DNA of 64,000 nt from Planctomycetota bacterium (GTDB taxonomy: Bacteria; Planctomycetota; UBA1135; GCA-002686595). The stretch is taken from positions 60,362 through 124,361 of the forward strand of contig JACRIN010000002.1 in the NCBI GenBank assembly GCA_016220085.1, in the 5' to 3' direction. Positions within the stretch are counted from its first letter, which is position 1. Each line of letters opens with the position of its first letter. The notes beneath the pieces are model-generated. The model saw nothing but the letters and a program-made list of their open reading frames with translations. It ran no database searches and was not told the DNA's origin. The translations under genes and the position numbers were made by a program. Shown one piece after another: positions 33,460 to 42,377 of this stretch.

Positions 33460-33888
33460 TCAGCCGGCGGAGAGCTCGCGCCAACTGCGCCCGCCGACCG
33501 CCGCGGTCGCGCACGGCAGTCCCAGCGCCTGCCAACCGGCTTGCTTGACGCGTCCGAACGCGTCGGTCGCGCCGACGAAGCCGCCCGCCATGTTGACGAG
33601 GTCGCGATAGCCGAGCCCTTCCGCGACCTCGCAGGCCTTCGCCGAGCGTTGGCCGGAGCGGCAGCCGAACACGAGCTTGGTCTCGCGCACGAACGACTTG
33701 GTCAGCGCGCTCGCGAACGCCGGATTCGGCACCATCCCGCCGGAAGCGTCGCGCAGCAGGATCGGGAGGTTGAATGCGCCGACCGGATGACCCGCGTCGA
33801 ACTCCTCGACGCTGCGCACGTCGATGTACGTCCAACCCGCGTCGACCAACTTCTTCGCGCCCTCGGGCGCCTCGGTGCGGTAGCTCAT
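33460..33888 (-). CDS. Rhodanese-type sulfurtransferase
   Basis: 142 residues. Single rhodanese domain: YIDVRSVEEFDAGHPVGAFN at the N-terminal part (usual DVRxxxEF), catalytic Cys in VFGCRSGQRSAKA, and YRDLVNMAGGFVG near the end. The active-site loop CRSGQRS has six residues after Cys as in sulfurtransferases rather than phosphatases. Family role: accepting sulfane sulfur on the Cys and passing it to cyanide, thiols or tRNA modification enzymes. TAGCTT at 33897-33902 lies 8 bases before the ATG. Its stop is adjacent to the stop of the converging gene. Confidence 0.88.
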   Translation of the reverse strand: MSYRTEAPEGAKKLVDAGWTYIDVRSVEEFDAGHPVGAFNLPILLRDASGGMVPNPAFASALTKSFVRETKLVFGCRSGQRSAKACEVAEGLGYRDLVNMAGGFVGATDAFGRVKQAGWQALGLPCATAAVGGRSWRELSAG

Positions 33889-33896
33889 GGCGCGCC

Positions 33897-33902
33897 AAGC
33901 TA
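33897..33902 (-). promoter_or_regulatory. Candidate -10 element, leaderless spacing
   Basis: TAGCTT on the minus strand, 8 bases before the ATG at 33888 of the rhodanese gene; no ribosome binding site is present. Confidence 0.35.
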
Positions 33903-33930
33903 AGCGCCGGCGCTCGGATCGACAACCGGT

Positions 33931-36900
33931 TCAGTCGAGTCCCGCGAGCTGTTCGCGCACGCCGTCGTTGCGCGCGAGCTCCAGCGCGCGCGTCACCTCG
34001 TGCATCCGGAACGGCTTCACGAGGGTCGCGCGGAAGCCGTAGCGCGCGGGGTGGGCGAGCACCGGGTCGCTCGCGTAGCCGCTCATCGCGATCAAGCGCG
34101 CTTCGGGATCGGCGTCGAGCACGCGCCGCGCGATCGACACGCCGCCCGCGCCGCCGGGCATCGTCAGATCGAGGAGCGCGGCGTCGAAGGGCTCGCCGCG
34201 CGCACCGGCTTCGAGCCAGCGTTCGACCGCTTCGTCCTCGCTCGCCGTGCAGACCACGCGCGCGCCGAGGTGAGTGAGCACCGCGTCGAGCACCGCGCGC
34301 ACCTCGCTCTCGTCGTCGACGACGAGGACCCGCGCGTGGACGCGCGTGACATCGCGGCGCTCGATCGGCGTGAGCTCGACGGAACGTTCCGACGCCGGCA
34401 AGTAGACCGAGAAGCACGTGCCCGAGCCGACGCGCGAACGGACGGTGATCGCACCGCCGTGGCGCTGCACGACCGAGTACGCGGTCGCGAGCCCGAGCCC
34501 CGAACCGCCCGGCTTGGTGGTGAAGAACGGATCGAAGACGTGCTGCAGGTGCTCGTGCGCGATGCCGGCGCCCTCGTCCTCGACGTCGACGCGCACGTAG
34601 CGTCCGTCCGAGAGCGCGGGATGCTGACGCCGCCCCGCTTGTTCGTTGTGCACGCGCACGACGACGCGTCCGCCCGATGGCATCGCCTGGCGAGCGTTGA
34701 TCAGCAGGTTCTCCAACAACTGTTGGACCTGCGTGCGATCGACCTCGACCGGCCACGGTTGCGACTCGAACTCCTCGACGGCGCGGATGCCCGAGCCGCT
34801 GAACGCGAGCTGGTAAGCGTCGCGGACGAGCTCGTCGATCGCGAGCGATGCCCGCACCGGCTCACCGCCGCGCGCGAAGGTCAGCAGTTGGTGCGCGAGG
34901 TCGCGAGCACGCTCGAGCGCCTTCTCCGCGGCCCGCGAGTGCTTGCCGACGTCGGTCGATTCGCTCGCGGCGAGCGTGATCAACGAGACGCGACCGCCGA
35001 CGGCGGTCAGGACGTTGTTGAAGTCGTGCGCGATGCCGCCGGCGAGGATGCCGAGCGAGCGCAGCCGGTCGTCGCGCGCGACCTCGCGTTCGAGCCGCGT
35101 GCGTTCGCTGACGTCGCGCAGGACGATCACCGCGCCGCCGGTCCGCGCGCCGTCGTGCGAGAGCGGCGCGACCGCGAGCTCGATCGGCCGCGACTCGCCG
35201 CGCGGTGCGAGCAATCGCAACCCCGAGGCTCGCGCCGCGTCGTCGATCGCGATCGGCTCGCAGAGCTGGGCGGCGTCGAGAGGCGAGCCATCGCCCCTCT
35301 CGATGCGCACGACGGTCTCGACCGGCCGGCCGACGAGTTCCTCGCTCGGCGCGCCGAGCGCGCGCTCGGCCGCCGAGTTCGACCACGCGACGCGCCGGTC
35401 GGCGTCGACGGCGACGACGCAGTCCTGGATGCTCTCCAGCGTCGCGTGCAGACGCTCCTTTTCGCGCAGCACCTCGGCGCGCGAGAGCGAGAGCTCGCGG
35501 GTACGAACTTCGACCTCCGCGGCGAGGCGCCGCGTGTAGCGCCGCTGTGCGATCGCGCGCTGCACGAACCATCCGACGGCGAGCGCAGCGATCGAAACGA
35601 ACCCGGCGAACCACGTGCGGCGCCAGAGAGGCTTCTGGACGCCGAACTCCGCCGAGCGGACGGGCTCGCTCCAATCGCCGCCGAAAGCCCGCGCCGCGAG
35701 TTCGAACCGATAGCGCCCCGGCGGCAGGTTCGCGTACCGCAGCTCGAAGGCCGTCGTGCCGACCGAGGTCGACCAGTTGGTCTCGAAGCCGTCGAGTCGC
35801 CAGCGGTATCCGACCTGGTGCTCGTCGACGAAGGAGACCGCGCGACCGCGCACGAGCAGCGCGTGGGTCGAGGCGTCGAACTCGAAAGCCGCGTGCGGAT
35901 CGACCCGACGCCCGGCGACCTCGAAGTCGGTGAGCTCGACGTGCGGCGCCGGCGGCGCCGGTTCGTCGGCGTCCGCGGCGCCGATCGAGAGGCCGCGATC
36001 GGTGCCGATCCACAACCGGCCGCGTGCGTCGACGTGGAACGCGCCGCGGTTGACCTCGCGGCCGACGAGCCCATGCTCGATGCTCGTGCGGCGCACGGAA
36101 GCGCCGTCCCATTCGAGCATGCCGTCCGAAGTGCCGAGTCGCAGCTCGCCGTTCGGCGACTCCGTGATCGCGTAGACCGGTCCGATGTTCGCGCCGAGCT
36201 CCACGGGCCCCGGCCTGAGGCCGTCGGCGGTCAGCAGCGCGAGGCCCGCGCGCGTTCCGACCCACACGCGGCCGTCGCGGCTCGCGCGAACGCACCACGT
36301 GTCGTCGAGCGGGCCGTACTCGGGAGCTCGGTGCGAGTGCCACCAACCGTCGCGCCACTCGACCACGCCTCTCCACGCGGTCGCGCCGTAAAGCGTGCCG
36401 TCGAGGCCGCGCGCGAAACGGCGGACCAGGTGCGTTCCAAGGCGCGTGCCGGGGAGCTCGCGCAGCGTTTCGCGCTCGACCGCGACCGCGCCGCAACCTC
36501 CGCCGATCCACAGACGCTCGGGCTCGCTCGCGTCGACGTCCGCGACGTGATCGAGCTCGAACACGAGGCCGTCGACGACCGTCTCCGCGCCGCGCGCGTC
36601 GACGTGGAGCAACGCGTTGGTCCACAGCGCGGCGAAGTACCCGTCGCGGCCATCGCTGCGCAGGCTGATCACGCGCGGAAATGCGTCGTCGACCAGCGCC
36701 TCGGGCGGCAGCTCGCGGGTCGTGATCCGCTCGCCGTCGAGCATCGACAACGCTCGACCGTGGCCGAGCACGACGCGGCCGTCGGCGAGCTCGAGCACCG
36801 CGGCGACCTCGTCCTCGGCGAGTCCGAGCGAGTAGTCGAAGTGCTGGAATCGCAAGCTCGAGAGCCGCGTGATGCCCGCGCGTTGACCGATCCAGAGGTT

Positions 36901-37869
36901 GTGCTCGCGGTCGATCGTCAGCGCCTGGAGTCCGTCGCTCGGCAGGCCGCGACGCGCGTCGAACGCGACCGGTCGCGGCGCGCCGGGCGCGAGGTGCCGA
37001 CCAAAGACCTCGTTGCCATAGAACAGTCCGAGGCGCGGCGACGCCGCGGTGCGCAGGAAGCCCGCGGGCGAGGTCGGAACCGGCTCGGCGAGCTCCGCGC
37101 GACACGCGAAGCGCCCGCGCTCGACGACGCCGATCCAACGATCGCTGACGAGCCAGAGTCCGTCGACGAGCTCCGGCGCCGCCGCGCGGTCGGAATCCGG
37201 AGCCCACGCGAGGCCGAGCACTCGTCCCTCCGGCACTCCGAACGTCGCGTCGACTTCGATGCGCCGGCCGTCGGAGTCGATGCCGATCAGTCCGTCCGGA
37301 ATCCCGAACAAGAAGCCGCCGCGCCACGCGACCACCGCGGCCGCGAAGAGATTGGCGTTCCGATCGTCGCCGCCGACGCTCTTCCAGCTTCCGCCGCGCG
37401 AGAGCCGCGCACCGCCCGGCGCGGTGACCGCAGCGAAGATTGGACGCTCGCCGGAGTCGTTGATCGCGATGACGAAGCGGCTGTCCGCCGAGAACGAATC
37501 GTCCGCGCCGTGCGAGACCCATTCGCCGTCCTCGAGCGAGTAGATCGCGCCCCGCGGCCCGATGCACCACGGGATGCCGCGGCGGTCGAGCACGAGGTGC
37601 AGCAGCGCGGCGTTGTCGAACGGCACGGCGAAGCGCGTCCACGAGTGCCCATCGAAGCGCGCCAGCCCTCCGCGCGTCTGGATCCAGAGCACGCCGTTGG
37701 GTTCCTCGGCGATGTCGAGGACCGACGAGTTCGCGAGGCCGTCGTACTCGGTGAACGTGCGCAGCGTGTAGCTCTGCGCGACGGCCGCGCCGGCGAGCGC
37801 GAGCCACGCGAGCATCGCGACGAGCCTGCCGCGCAGCGCGCGGCCCGAGCCGGGCCACTGGCGTCCCAT
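33931..37869 (-). CDS. Hybrid two-component histidine kinase with beta-propeller sensor
   Basis: 1312 residues. A signal peptide (LAWLALAGAAVAQ) is followed by about 650 residues of two-component-regulator propeller repeats (phrases such as LWIQTRGGLARFDG and LWIGTDRGLSIG), a Y_Y_Y domain near residues 690-760, and a membrane helix at about 757-777. Then come a PAS domain, dimerisation box LGILAGGIAHDFNNVL with phosphorylated His948, an ATPase domain (LLENLLINARQAM, FDPFFTTKPGGSGLGLA), and a C-terminal receiver with VVDDES, the acceptor Asp1234 in LLDLTMPG and LVKPF. No DNA-binding output is attached, unlike HTCS proteins of Bacteroidetes. It likely senses a carbohydrate outside the cell; the output partner is not in this window. 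TAGTCT lies 10 bases before the start. Confidence 0.93.
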   Translation of the reverse strand: MGRQWPGSGRALRGRLVAMLAWLALAGAAVAQSYTLRTFTEYDGLANSSVLDIAEEPNGVLWIQTRGGLARFDGHSWTRFAVPFDNAALLHLVLDRRGIPWCIGPRGAIYSLEDGEWVSHGADDSFSADSRFVIAINDSGERPIFAAVTAPGGARLSRGGSWKSVGGDDRNANLFAAAVVAWRGGFLFGIPDGLIGIDSDGRRIEVDATFGVPEGRVLGLAWAPDSDRAAAPELVDGLWLVSDRWIGVVERGRFACRAELAEPVPTSPAGFLRTAASPRLGLFYGNEVFGRHLAPGAPRPVAFDARRGLPSDGLQALTIDREHNLWIGQRAGITRLSSLRFQHFDYSLGLAEDEVAAVLELADGRVVLGHGRALSMLDGERITTRELPPEALVDDAFPRVISLRSDGRDGYFAALWTNALLHVDARGAETVVDGLVFELDHVADVDASEPERLWIGGGCGAVAVERETLRELPGTRLGTHLVRRFARGLDGTLYGATAWRGVVEWRDGWWHSHRAPEYGPLDDTWCVRASRDGRVWVGTRAGLALLTADGLRPGPVELGANIGPVYAITESPNGELRLGTSDGMLEWDGASVRRTSIEHGLVGREVNRGAFHVDARGRLWIGTDRGLSIGAADADEPAPPAPHVELTDFEVAGRRVDPHAAFEFDASTHALLVRGRAVSFVDEHQVGYRWRLDGFETNWSTSVGTTAFELRYANLPPGRYRFELAARAFGGDWSEPVRSAEFGVQKPLWRRTWFAGFVSIAALAVGWFVQRAIAQRRYTRRLAAEVEVRTRELSLSRAEVLREKERLHATLESIQDCVVAVDADRRVAWSNSAAERALGAPSEELVGRPVETVVRIERGDGSPLDAAQLCEPIAIDDAARASGLRLLAPRGESRPIELAVAPLSHDGARTGGAVIVLRDVSERTRLEREVARDDRLRSLGILAGGIAHDFNNVLTAVGGRVSLITLAASESTDVGKHSRAAEKALERARDLAHQLLTFARGGEPVRASLAIDELVRDAYQLAFSGSGIRAVEEFESQPWPVEVDRTQVQQLLENLLINARQAMPSGGRVVVRVHNEQAGRRQHPALSDGRYVRVDVEDEGAGIAHEHLQHVFDPFFTTKPGGSGLGLATAYSVVQRHGGAITVRSRVGSGTCFSVYLPASERSVELTPIERRDVTRVHARVLVVDDESEVRAVLDAVLTHLGARVVCTASEDEAVERWLEAGARGEPFDAALLDLTMPGGAGGVSIARRVLDADPEARLIAMSGYASDPVLAHPARYGFRATLVKPFRMHEVTRALELARNDGVREQLAGLD

Positions 37870-37929
37870 GGAGCTCGCCAGACTACACCAGCCTCCGCGG
37901 GCTCGCGCCCCGCGCGCCGCGCCGCCTGC

Positions 37930-37935
37930 TAACTT
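37930..37935 (+). promoter_or_regulatory. Candidate -10 element, leaderless spacing
   Basis: TAACTT, 6 bases before the GTG at 37942. Confidence 0.35.
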
Positions 37936-37941
37936 CACGGC

Positions 37942-38298
37942 GTGCGAAGCACCGGTCGACGCTCGAACGCGCGCAAGGGGGTCGATTCTCTCGGCGATGT
38001 CATGCGTCAGCGCATCCTCGCGACCGTCGATTCGATCCCGCGCGGCGCGGTCGCGAGCTACGGACAGGTCGCGGCCGAAGCGGGCGCTCCGGGGCGCGCG
38101 CGGCTGGTCGGGCGAGTGCTCGCGTCGCTGCCGAGCGGGAGCGCGCTGCCGTGGCATCGCGTGCTCGCCGCGAGCGGTCGCATCAGCGTCGTCGGCGCAT
38201 CCGCGCGCGAGCAACGTCGTCGCCTCGCGCGCGAAGGCGTGCGCTTCCTCGCGAGCGGTCGCGTCGACCTCGCCCGTCATGCGTGGCGGCCCGGGTAG
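37942..38298 (+). CDS. Alkyltransferase-like DNA repair protein (ATL)
   Basis: 118 residues. The DNA-binding domain of O6-alkylguanine alkyltransferases: IPRGAVASYGQVAAEAG with the conserved Tyr, the Arg-finger region PGRARLVGRVLASLP, and LPWHRVLAASGRIS. In the real alkyltransferase the motif is PCHRV; here Trp replaces the alkyl-accepting Cys, which defines ATL proteins. ATLs bind O6-alkylguanine and flag it for nucleotide excision repair. The family fold begins close to Met21 (38002), but GTG at 37942 is preferred as the start because TAACTT lies 6 bases before it. The gene is divergent from the kinase gene. Confidence 0.88.
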   Translation: MRSTGRRSNARKGVDSLGDVMRQRILATVDSIPRGAVASYGQVAAEAGAPGRARLVGRVLASLPSGSALPWHRVLAASGRISVVGASAREQRRRLAREGVRFLASGRVDLARHAWRPG

Positions 38299-38493
38299 AT
38301 GCGCGCCGAGCGTTCGCGCGCGATCGCGCGGCTCGGGAGCCGCTGCTTGCTCTCGGGGCGCGCGTTTCGGGTCGTCGCGGTGCCGGCGAGCCGGTTCTCG
38401 CGCGAGCCGCGCGAAAAGAACGCCCGGAGCTGAGTCGGCCCGGCGCCGCGGTTACGCTCTCGGCTCGCGCGCGGCACTCGCGCGCTCCAAAGC

Positions 38494-41271
38494 ATGCCGA
38501 GCCACGATCCCCACGCCATGTCCGTCACGCCGCTCGAGTCGTTCCCTCCGATGGAGAAGTGGGACGATTGGGTCGAGTACGAGTCCACGAGCTGGCCGAA
38601 GCGCGTGGAGAAGCGGTACATGCTCGTGCCGACGACGTGTTTCAACTGCGAGGCGGCGTGCGGGCTCGTCGCGTACGTCGACAAGGACACGCGCGAGATC
38701 CGCAAGCTCGAAGGCAATCCGTTCCACCCGGGCTCGCGCGGCCGCAACTGCGCGAAAGGACCGGCGACCAAGAATCAGATCGACGACCCGCAGCGCATCC
38801 TCTATCCGCTGAAGCGCGTCGGGCCGCGCGGGTCGGGCAAGTTCGAGCGCACGACGTGGGACGAAGTGCTCGACACGTTCGCGAAGCAGATTCGCAAGGC
38901 GATCGTCGAAGGGCGCAAGACCGAGGTGATGTACCACGTCGGTCGGCCCGGTCACGACGGGTACATGGACCGCGTGCTCCAGAGCTGGGGCGTCGACGGC
39001 CACAACTCGCACACCAACGTGTGCTCGGGCGCGGCGCGGCTCGGTTATGCGCTGTGGACCGGCGCGGATCGGCCGTCGCCGGACCACGAGAACTCGAAGA
39101 TGATGCTCTTGCTCTCTTCGCATCTCGAGACCGGCCACTACTTCAATCCGCACGCTCAACGAATCATCGACGCGAAGATGAAGGGTGCGAAGCTCGCCGT
39201 CGTCGACGTGCGGCTCTCGAACACGGCGTCGATGGCGGATTGGTGGCTCGCGCCGTATCCGGGGACCGAGGCGCTGATGCTGCTGGCGATGGCGCAGGTG
39301 ATCTTGAAGGAGGAGCTCTTCGATCGCGCCTTCCTCGAGACCTGGGTCAATTGGCGCGACTTCCTGACGCACAAAGCGCCCGGCGTCGCCGTCACGTTCG
39401 AGAACTTCATCCGCGAACTGCGCGAGCACTACGCCTACGCGACGCCGGAAGCCGCGGAGAAGGAGTGCGGCGTGCCCGCCAAGACGCTGGTCGAAGTCGC
39501 GCGCGCGATCGGTGCGGCGAAGAGCGCGTTCGCGTCGCACGTCTGGCGCAACGCGGCGTCCGGCAACCGCGGCGGTTGGCAAGTCGCGCGCTGTCTGCAA
39601 TTCGTCGGTGTGCTCGTCGGCTCGGTGTCCGCGAAGGGCGGCACCAATCTCAACACCGCCGACAAGTTCGTGCCGCCGCCGTTCTTGAAGCCGCCGCCTC
39701 AGGACGTGTGGAGCGAATTGCTCTATCCGAAGGAGTGGCCGCTCTCGCACCACGAGCTCTCGTTCCTGTTGCCGCACTTCCTCGCCGAAGGCCGCGGCAA
39801 GCTCGCCGCCTATTTCACGCGCGTCTACAACCCGGTTTGGACCAATCCGGACGGGATGATGTGGGAGCAAGTGCTCCGCGACGAGCAGAAGATCGAGTTG
39901 CACGCGGCGCTGACACCCAATTGGAGCGAGACCGCGCAGTACGCCGATTACGTGCTTCCGGTCGGCATGGGGCCCGAGCGACACGATCTGATGTCGCAGG
40001 AGACGCACGCGGCCCGCTGGATTTCGTTCCGCCAACCGGTGGTGCGCGTGATGCGCGAGCGGCTCGGCGAAAAGATCGAATGGACGCACCAGTCCAATCC
40101 CGGCGAAGTGTGGGAGGAGGACGAGTTCTGGATTTCGCTCTCGTGGCGGATCGATCCCGACGGTTCGCTCGGCATCCGCAAGTACTACGAATCGCCGTAT
40201 CGGCCGGGCAAGCAGGTCACCGTCGACGAGTACTACCAATGGATCTTCGAGAACTCCGTGCCCGGTCTGCCGGCGGCGGCGAAGAAGAAGGGGATGACGC
40301 CGCTCGAATACATGCGGCGCCACGGCGCGTTCCTCGTCGAATCGGGGACGTGGGACGGGCACATGAAGAAGGTGCCCGACGCCGAGCTCGCGGGCGCGGA
40401 GACCGACGCGACCGGCGCGGTGAAGAAGGCGGGCAAGCCGATCGGCATCCACGTCGACGGCGCGGCGCGCGTCGGCTTCAACACGCGTTCGAAGCGTTGC
40501 GAGCTCTGGTCGCAGACGATGGTCGATTGGGGTTGGCCCGAGTACGCGCTGCCCGCGTACATCGAGAGCCACGTTCATCGCAAGCACTTCGACCACGCGA
40601 AGGGCGAGTATCCGCTCGTGCCGACGTTCCGGTTGCCGACGCTGATCCACACGCGCTCGGCGAACGCGAAGTGGCTCTACGAGCTCTCGAACACCAACCC
40701 GGTGTGGATCCATCCCGAGGACGCGGCGCGGATCGGCGTCGAAACGCTCGATCTCGTGCGCGTGTCGACTCGGATCGGGCATTTCGTCAACAAGGTGTGG
40801 GTGACCGAAGGCATGCGGCCCGGCGTGGTCGCGTGCTCGCACCACTTGGGTCGTTGGCGTCTGTTCGACGGGCAAGGCTCGGACTGGGCGACGTCCAAAG
40901 TCGTGCGCGAGGAGCTTGCGCCCGGCACGTTCCGCTTCCGCCGCATCGAGGACATCAAGCCGTTCGCGTCGAAGGATCGCGACTCGAAGCGCGTGTGGTG
41001 GACCGACGGCGGCGTGCACCAGAACCTGACGTTCCCGGTGCAGCCCGACCCGGTCAGCGGCATGCACTGCTGGCACCAACGCGTGAAGGTCGAGCGCGCG
41101 CACGAAGGCGACCACTACGGCGACGTCCAGGTCGACACCAAGAAGTCGATGGAGGTCTACCGCGAGTGGCTCGCACTCGCGCGTCCGGGCCCGGGCCCCG
41201 ACAACCTGCGCCGCCCGCTGCACTTCGCACGCGCGGTCAAACCGACGACGGCGGCTTACCGGGCACCCTGA
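38494..41271 (+). CDS. Molybdopterin (bis-MGD) oxidoreductase, orphan large subunit
   Basis: 925 residues. N-terminal [4Fe-4S] ligands at Cys49, Cys52, Cys56 and Cys86 (CFNCEAACG, then RNCAKG), followed by the long molybdopterin region and a metal-ligand candidate Cys177 in TNVCSGAARLGY. LSSHLETGHYF, DVRLSNTAS and the aldehyde-reductase-like C-terminal region SNTNPVWIHPEDAARIG support the DMSO-reductase superfamily. No twin-arginine signal is seen, so it is probably cytoplasmic. No Fe-S subunit, membrane anchor or chaperone gene lies near, which is unusual. Substrate is unknown. A start at the internal ATG 38518 is also possible. Confidence 0.88.
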   Translation: MPSHDPHAMSVTPLESFPPMEKWDDWVEYESTSWPKRVEKRYMLVPTTCFNCEAACGLVAYVDKDTREIRKLEGNPFHPGSRGRNCAKGPATKNQIDDPQRILYPLKRVGPRGSGKFERTTWDEVLDTFAKQIRKAIVEGRKTEVMYHVGRPGHDGYMDRVLQSWGVDGHNSHTNVCSGAARLGYALWTGADRPSPDHENSKMMLLLSSHLETGHYFNPHAQRIIDAKMKGAKLAVVDVRLSNTASMADWWLAPYPGTEALMLLAMAQVILKEELFDRAFLETWVNWRDFLTHKAPGVAVTFENFIRELREHYAYATPEAAEKECGVPAKTLVEVARAIGAAKSAFASHVWRNAASGNRGGWQVARCLQFVGVLVGSVSAKGGTNLNTADKFVPPPFLKPPPQDVWSELLYPKEWPLSHHELSFLLPHFLAEGRGKLAAYFTRVYNPVWTNPDGMMWEQVLRDEQKIELHAALTPNWSETAQYADYVLPVGMGPERHDLMSQETHAARWISFRQPVVRVMRERLGEKIEWTHQSNPGEVWEEDEFWISLSWRIDPDGSLGIRKYYESPYRPGKQVTVDEYYQWIFENSVPGLPAAAKKKGMTPLEYMRRHGAFLVESGTWDGHMKKVPDAELAGAETDATGAVKKAGKPIGIHVDGAARVGFNTRSKRCELWSQTMVDWGWPEYALPAYIESHVHRKHFDHAKGEYPLVPTFRLPTLIHTRSANAKWLYELSNTNPVWIHPEDAARIGVETLDLVRVSTRIGHFVNKVWVTEGMRPGVVACSHHLGRWRLFDGQGSDWATSKVVREELAPGTFRFRRIEDIKPFASKDRDSKRVWWTDGGVHQNLTFPVQPDPVSGMHCWHQRVKVERAHEGDHYGDVQVDTKKSMEVYREWLALARPGPGPDNLRRPLHFARAVKPTTAAYRAP

Positions 41272-41298
41272 CGCATGGCCAGTTCACCGACGAGCAAG

Positions 41299-41304
41299 TA
41301 ACCT
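41299..41304 (+). promoter_or_regulatory. Candidate -10 element, leaderless spacing
   Basis: TAACCT, 6 bases before the ATG at 41311 of the DUF433 gene. Confidence 0.38.
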
Positions 41305-41310
41305 GAAGCC

Positions 41311-41541
41311 ATGACGCACCCCCGCATCGAGATCGATTCCAACGTGATGCTCGGCAAGCCCGTCATCCGTGGCTCTCGCGTGCCCGTCGAGTTGATCGTG
41401 CGCAAGCTCTCCGAGGGCGCGACCGAGGCCGAGTTGCTAGACGCCTACCCGCGTCTCTCCACCGACGATATTCGTGCCGCACTCGCTTACGCGGCAGACG
41501 CGCTCGCCCACGAGACGATTCACCTCAGCAAGGCGGTATGA
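41311..41541 (+). CDS. DUF433 antitoxin-like protein
   Basis: 76 residues. Typical DUF433 sequence: ID-SNVMLGKPVIRGSRVPV at the start, LIVRKLSEGATEAELLDAYP, LSTDDIRAALAYAADALAHE. The family has a helix-turn-helix like antitoxin fold. It overlaps the DUF5615 gene by ATGA, the usual arrangement of these pairs, related to the VapBC45 system of mycobacteria as I recall. The antitoxin would bind and silence the PIN-like partner and repress the pair. The gene stands 39 bases after the molybdopterin enzyme and has its own promoter candidate. Confidence 0.9.
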   Translation: MTHPRIEIDSNVMLGKPVIRGSRVPVELIVRKLSEGATEAELLDAYPRLSTDDIRAALAYAADALAHETIHLSKAV

Positions 41542-41906
41542 GCCCGTCGAGAATGCGCTTCCTCGCCGACGAGAGCTGCGACTTCTCGGTGGTCAGGGCC
41601 TTGCGCAACGCTGGATTCGACGTGCGCGCAGTCGCAGAGGAGACGGCAGGACTCGACGACGCTTCGGTGATGCGTGCGGCCGTGGAGGAAGAGCGTTTGC
41701 TGCTGACCGAGGACAAGGACTTCGGTTGGCTGGTATTCGCGAGCAGCGAGTCGAATCCGGGCGTCGTACTGATTCGGTTCCCCGCCGCCACGCGCTCGAC
41801 CCTTGTCGCCGCGGTGCTCGCTGCAATTCGGGATCACGGACCGGATCTCGTCGGCGGCTTCTCGGTACTTCAGCCTGGTCAGCTCCGGTCTAGCCGGCGA
41901 CTCTAG
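41538..41906 (+). CDS. DUF5615 PIN-like toxin candidate
   Basis: 122 residues. PIN-like fold of DUF5615/Mut7-C type: RFLADESCDFSVVRALRNAGFDV with the N-terminal acidic residues, VMRAAVEEERLLLTEDKDFGW with the DKDFG motif, and PGVVLIRFPAATRST. The acidic residues Asp near 9, Asp56 region and the DxDFG cluster are consistent with a Mg-dependent RNase-type centre. Paired with a DUF433 gene (ATGA overlap). It may be a growth-inhibiting toxin neutralised by its partner. Such pairs are often acquired horizontally, though nothing at the edges shows an element. Confidence 0.87.
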   Translation: MSPSRMRFLADESCDFSVVRALRNAGFDVRAVAEETAGLDDASVMRAAVEEERLLLTEDKDFGWLVFASSESNPGVVLIRFPAATRSTLVAAVLAAIRDHGPDLVGGFSVLQPGQLRSSRRL

Positions 41907-41948
41907 GCACCCGCTCTTCGCTCGGTCGTTCGGCGCGGAGTCAGGCGG

Positions 41949-42248
41949 CTATCCATCGATCAGCCCTTGCCGACGCCATTCGCCGAACAACCACTCCCAG
42001 AACGGCCGACGGCGGCCGAGGTGCGGCGCGAGTTCGTCCCAGCGGCGCGCGAACTCCTCGGGCGTGATGTAGCGCCACACTTCGGTGTCGCGCGCCTCGC
42101 GCAGGATCTTGCCGAGCAAGCGGGTGCGTTCCGGCGGCGACGCGGTCGCCAGGCGCTCGCGCAGCTCGGCGTTCGTCATCGGATCGTCCCACAGGAAATA
42201 GGGGTACGCGTCGGGCGTGTCGAGGTCACTCGAGAGCAGCACAGCCAT
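41949..42248 (-). CDS. Small conserved protein, possible orphan antitoxin-like
   Basis: 99 residues from the ATG at 42248, no signal peptide. Reads as helical and acidic/basic with MTNAELRERLATA, RLLGKILREARDTEVWRY, ITPEEFARRWDELAPHLG and FWEWLFGEWRRQGL. I recall similar small proteins encoded beside nucleotidyltransferase-type toxin genes, but no such neighbour is present, so a link is weak. It lies directly after the DUF433/DUF5615 pair on the opposite strand (gap 42 bases), which keeps a defence-island idea open. Function unknown. Confidence 0.6.
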   Translation of the reverse strand: MAVLLSSDLDTPDAYPYFLWDDPMTNAELRERLATASPPERTRLLGKILREARDTEVWRYITPEEFARRWDELAPHLGRRRPFWEWLFGEWRRQGLIDG

Positions 42249-42344
42249 GGCTGACGTTCCGAACGCAGGACATCGCGAGGGCGAGCCGATGCCAGCGGGA
42301 CGCAGGCTCGACATTGCGGAAGTCGCCCGACGCTCCGCGGGGCG

Positions 42345-42350
42345 TAGAAT
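42345..42350 (+). promoter_or_regulatory. Candidate -10 of the redoxin gene
   Basis: TAGAAT matches five of six bases of TATAAT and lies 27 bases before the ATG at 42378, with GGAG and AGGA between them as possible ribosome sites. Confidence 0.4.
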
Positions 42351-42377
42351 GCGGCGCCCAGCTGCGGAGATCAGGAC

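Noticed and set aside
34000..37932. 1310-residue open frame opposite the hybrid kinase
   Set aside because: Composition is that of a GC-rich antisense frame; the kinase strand carries all the conserved motifs.
41311..42248. Defence island
   Set aside because: Only one toxin-antitoxin-like pair and one small protein are present. No nuclease, helicase or integrase gene accompanies them.
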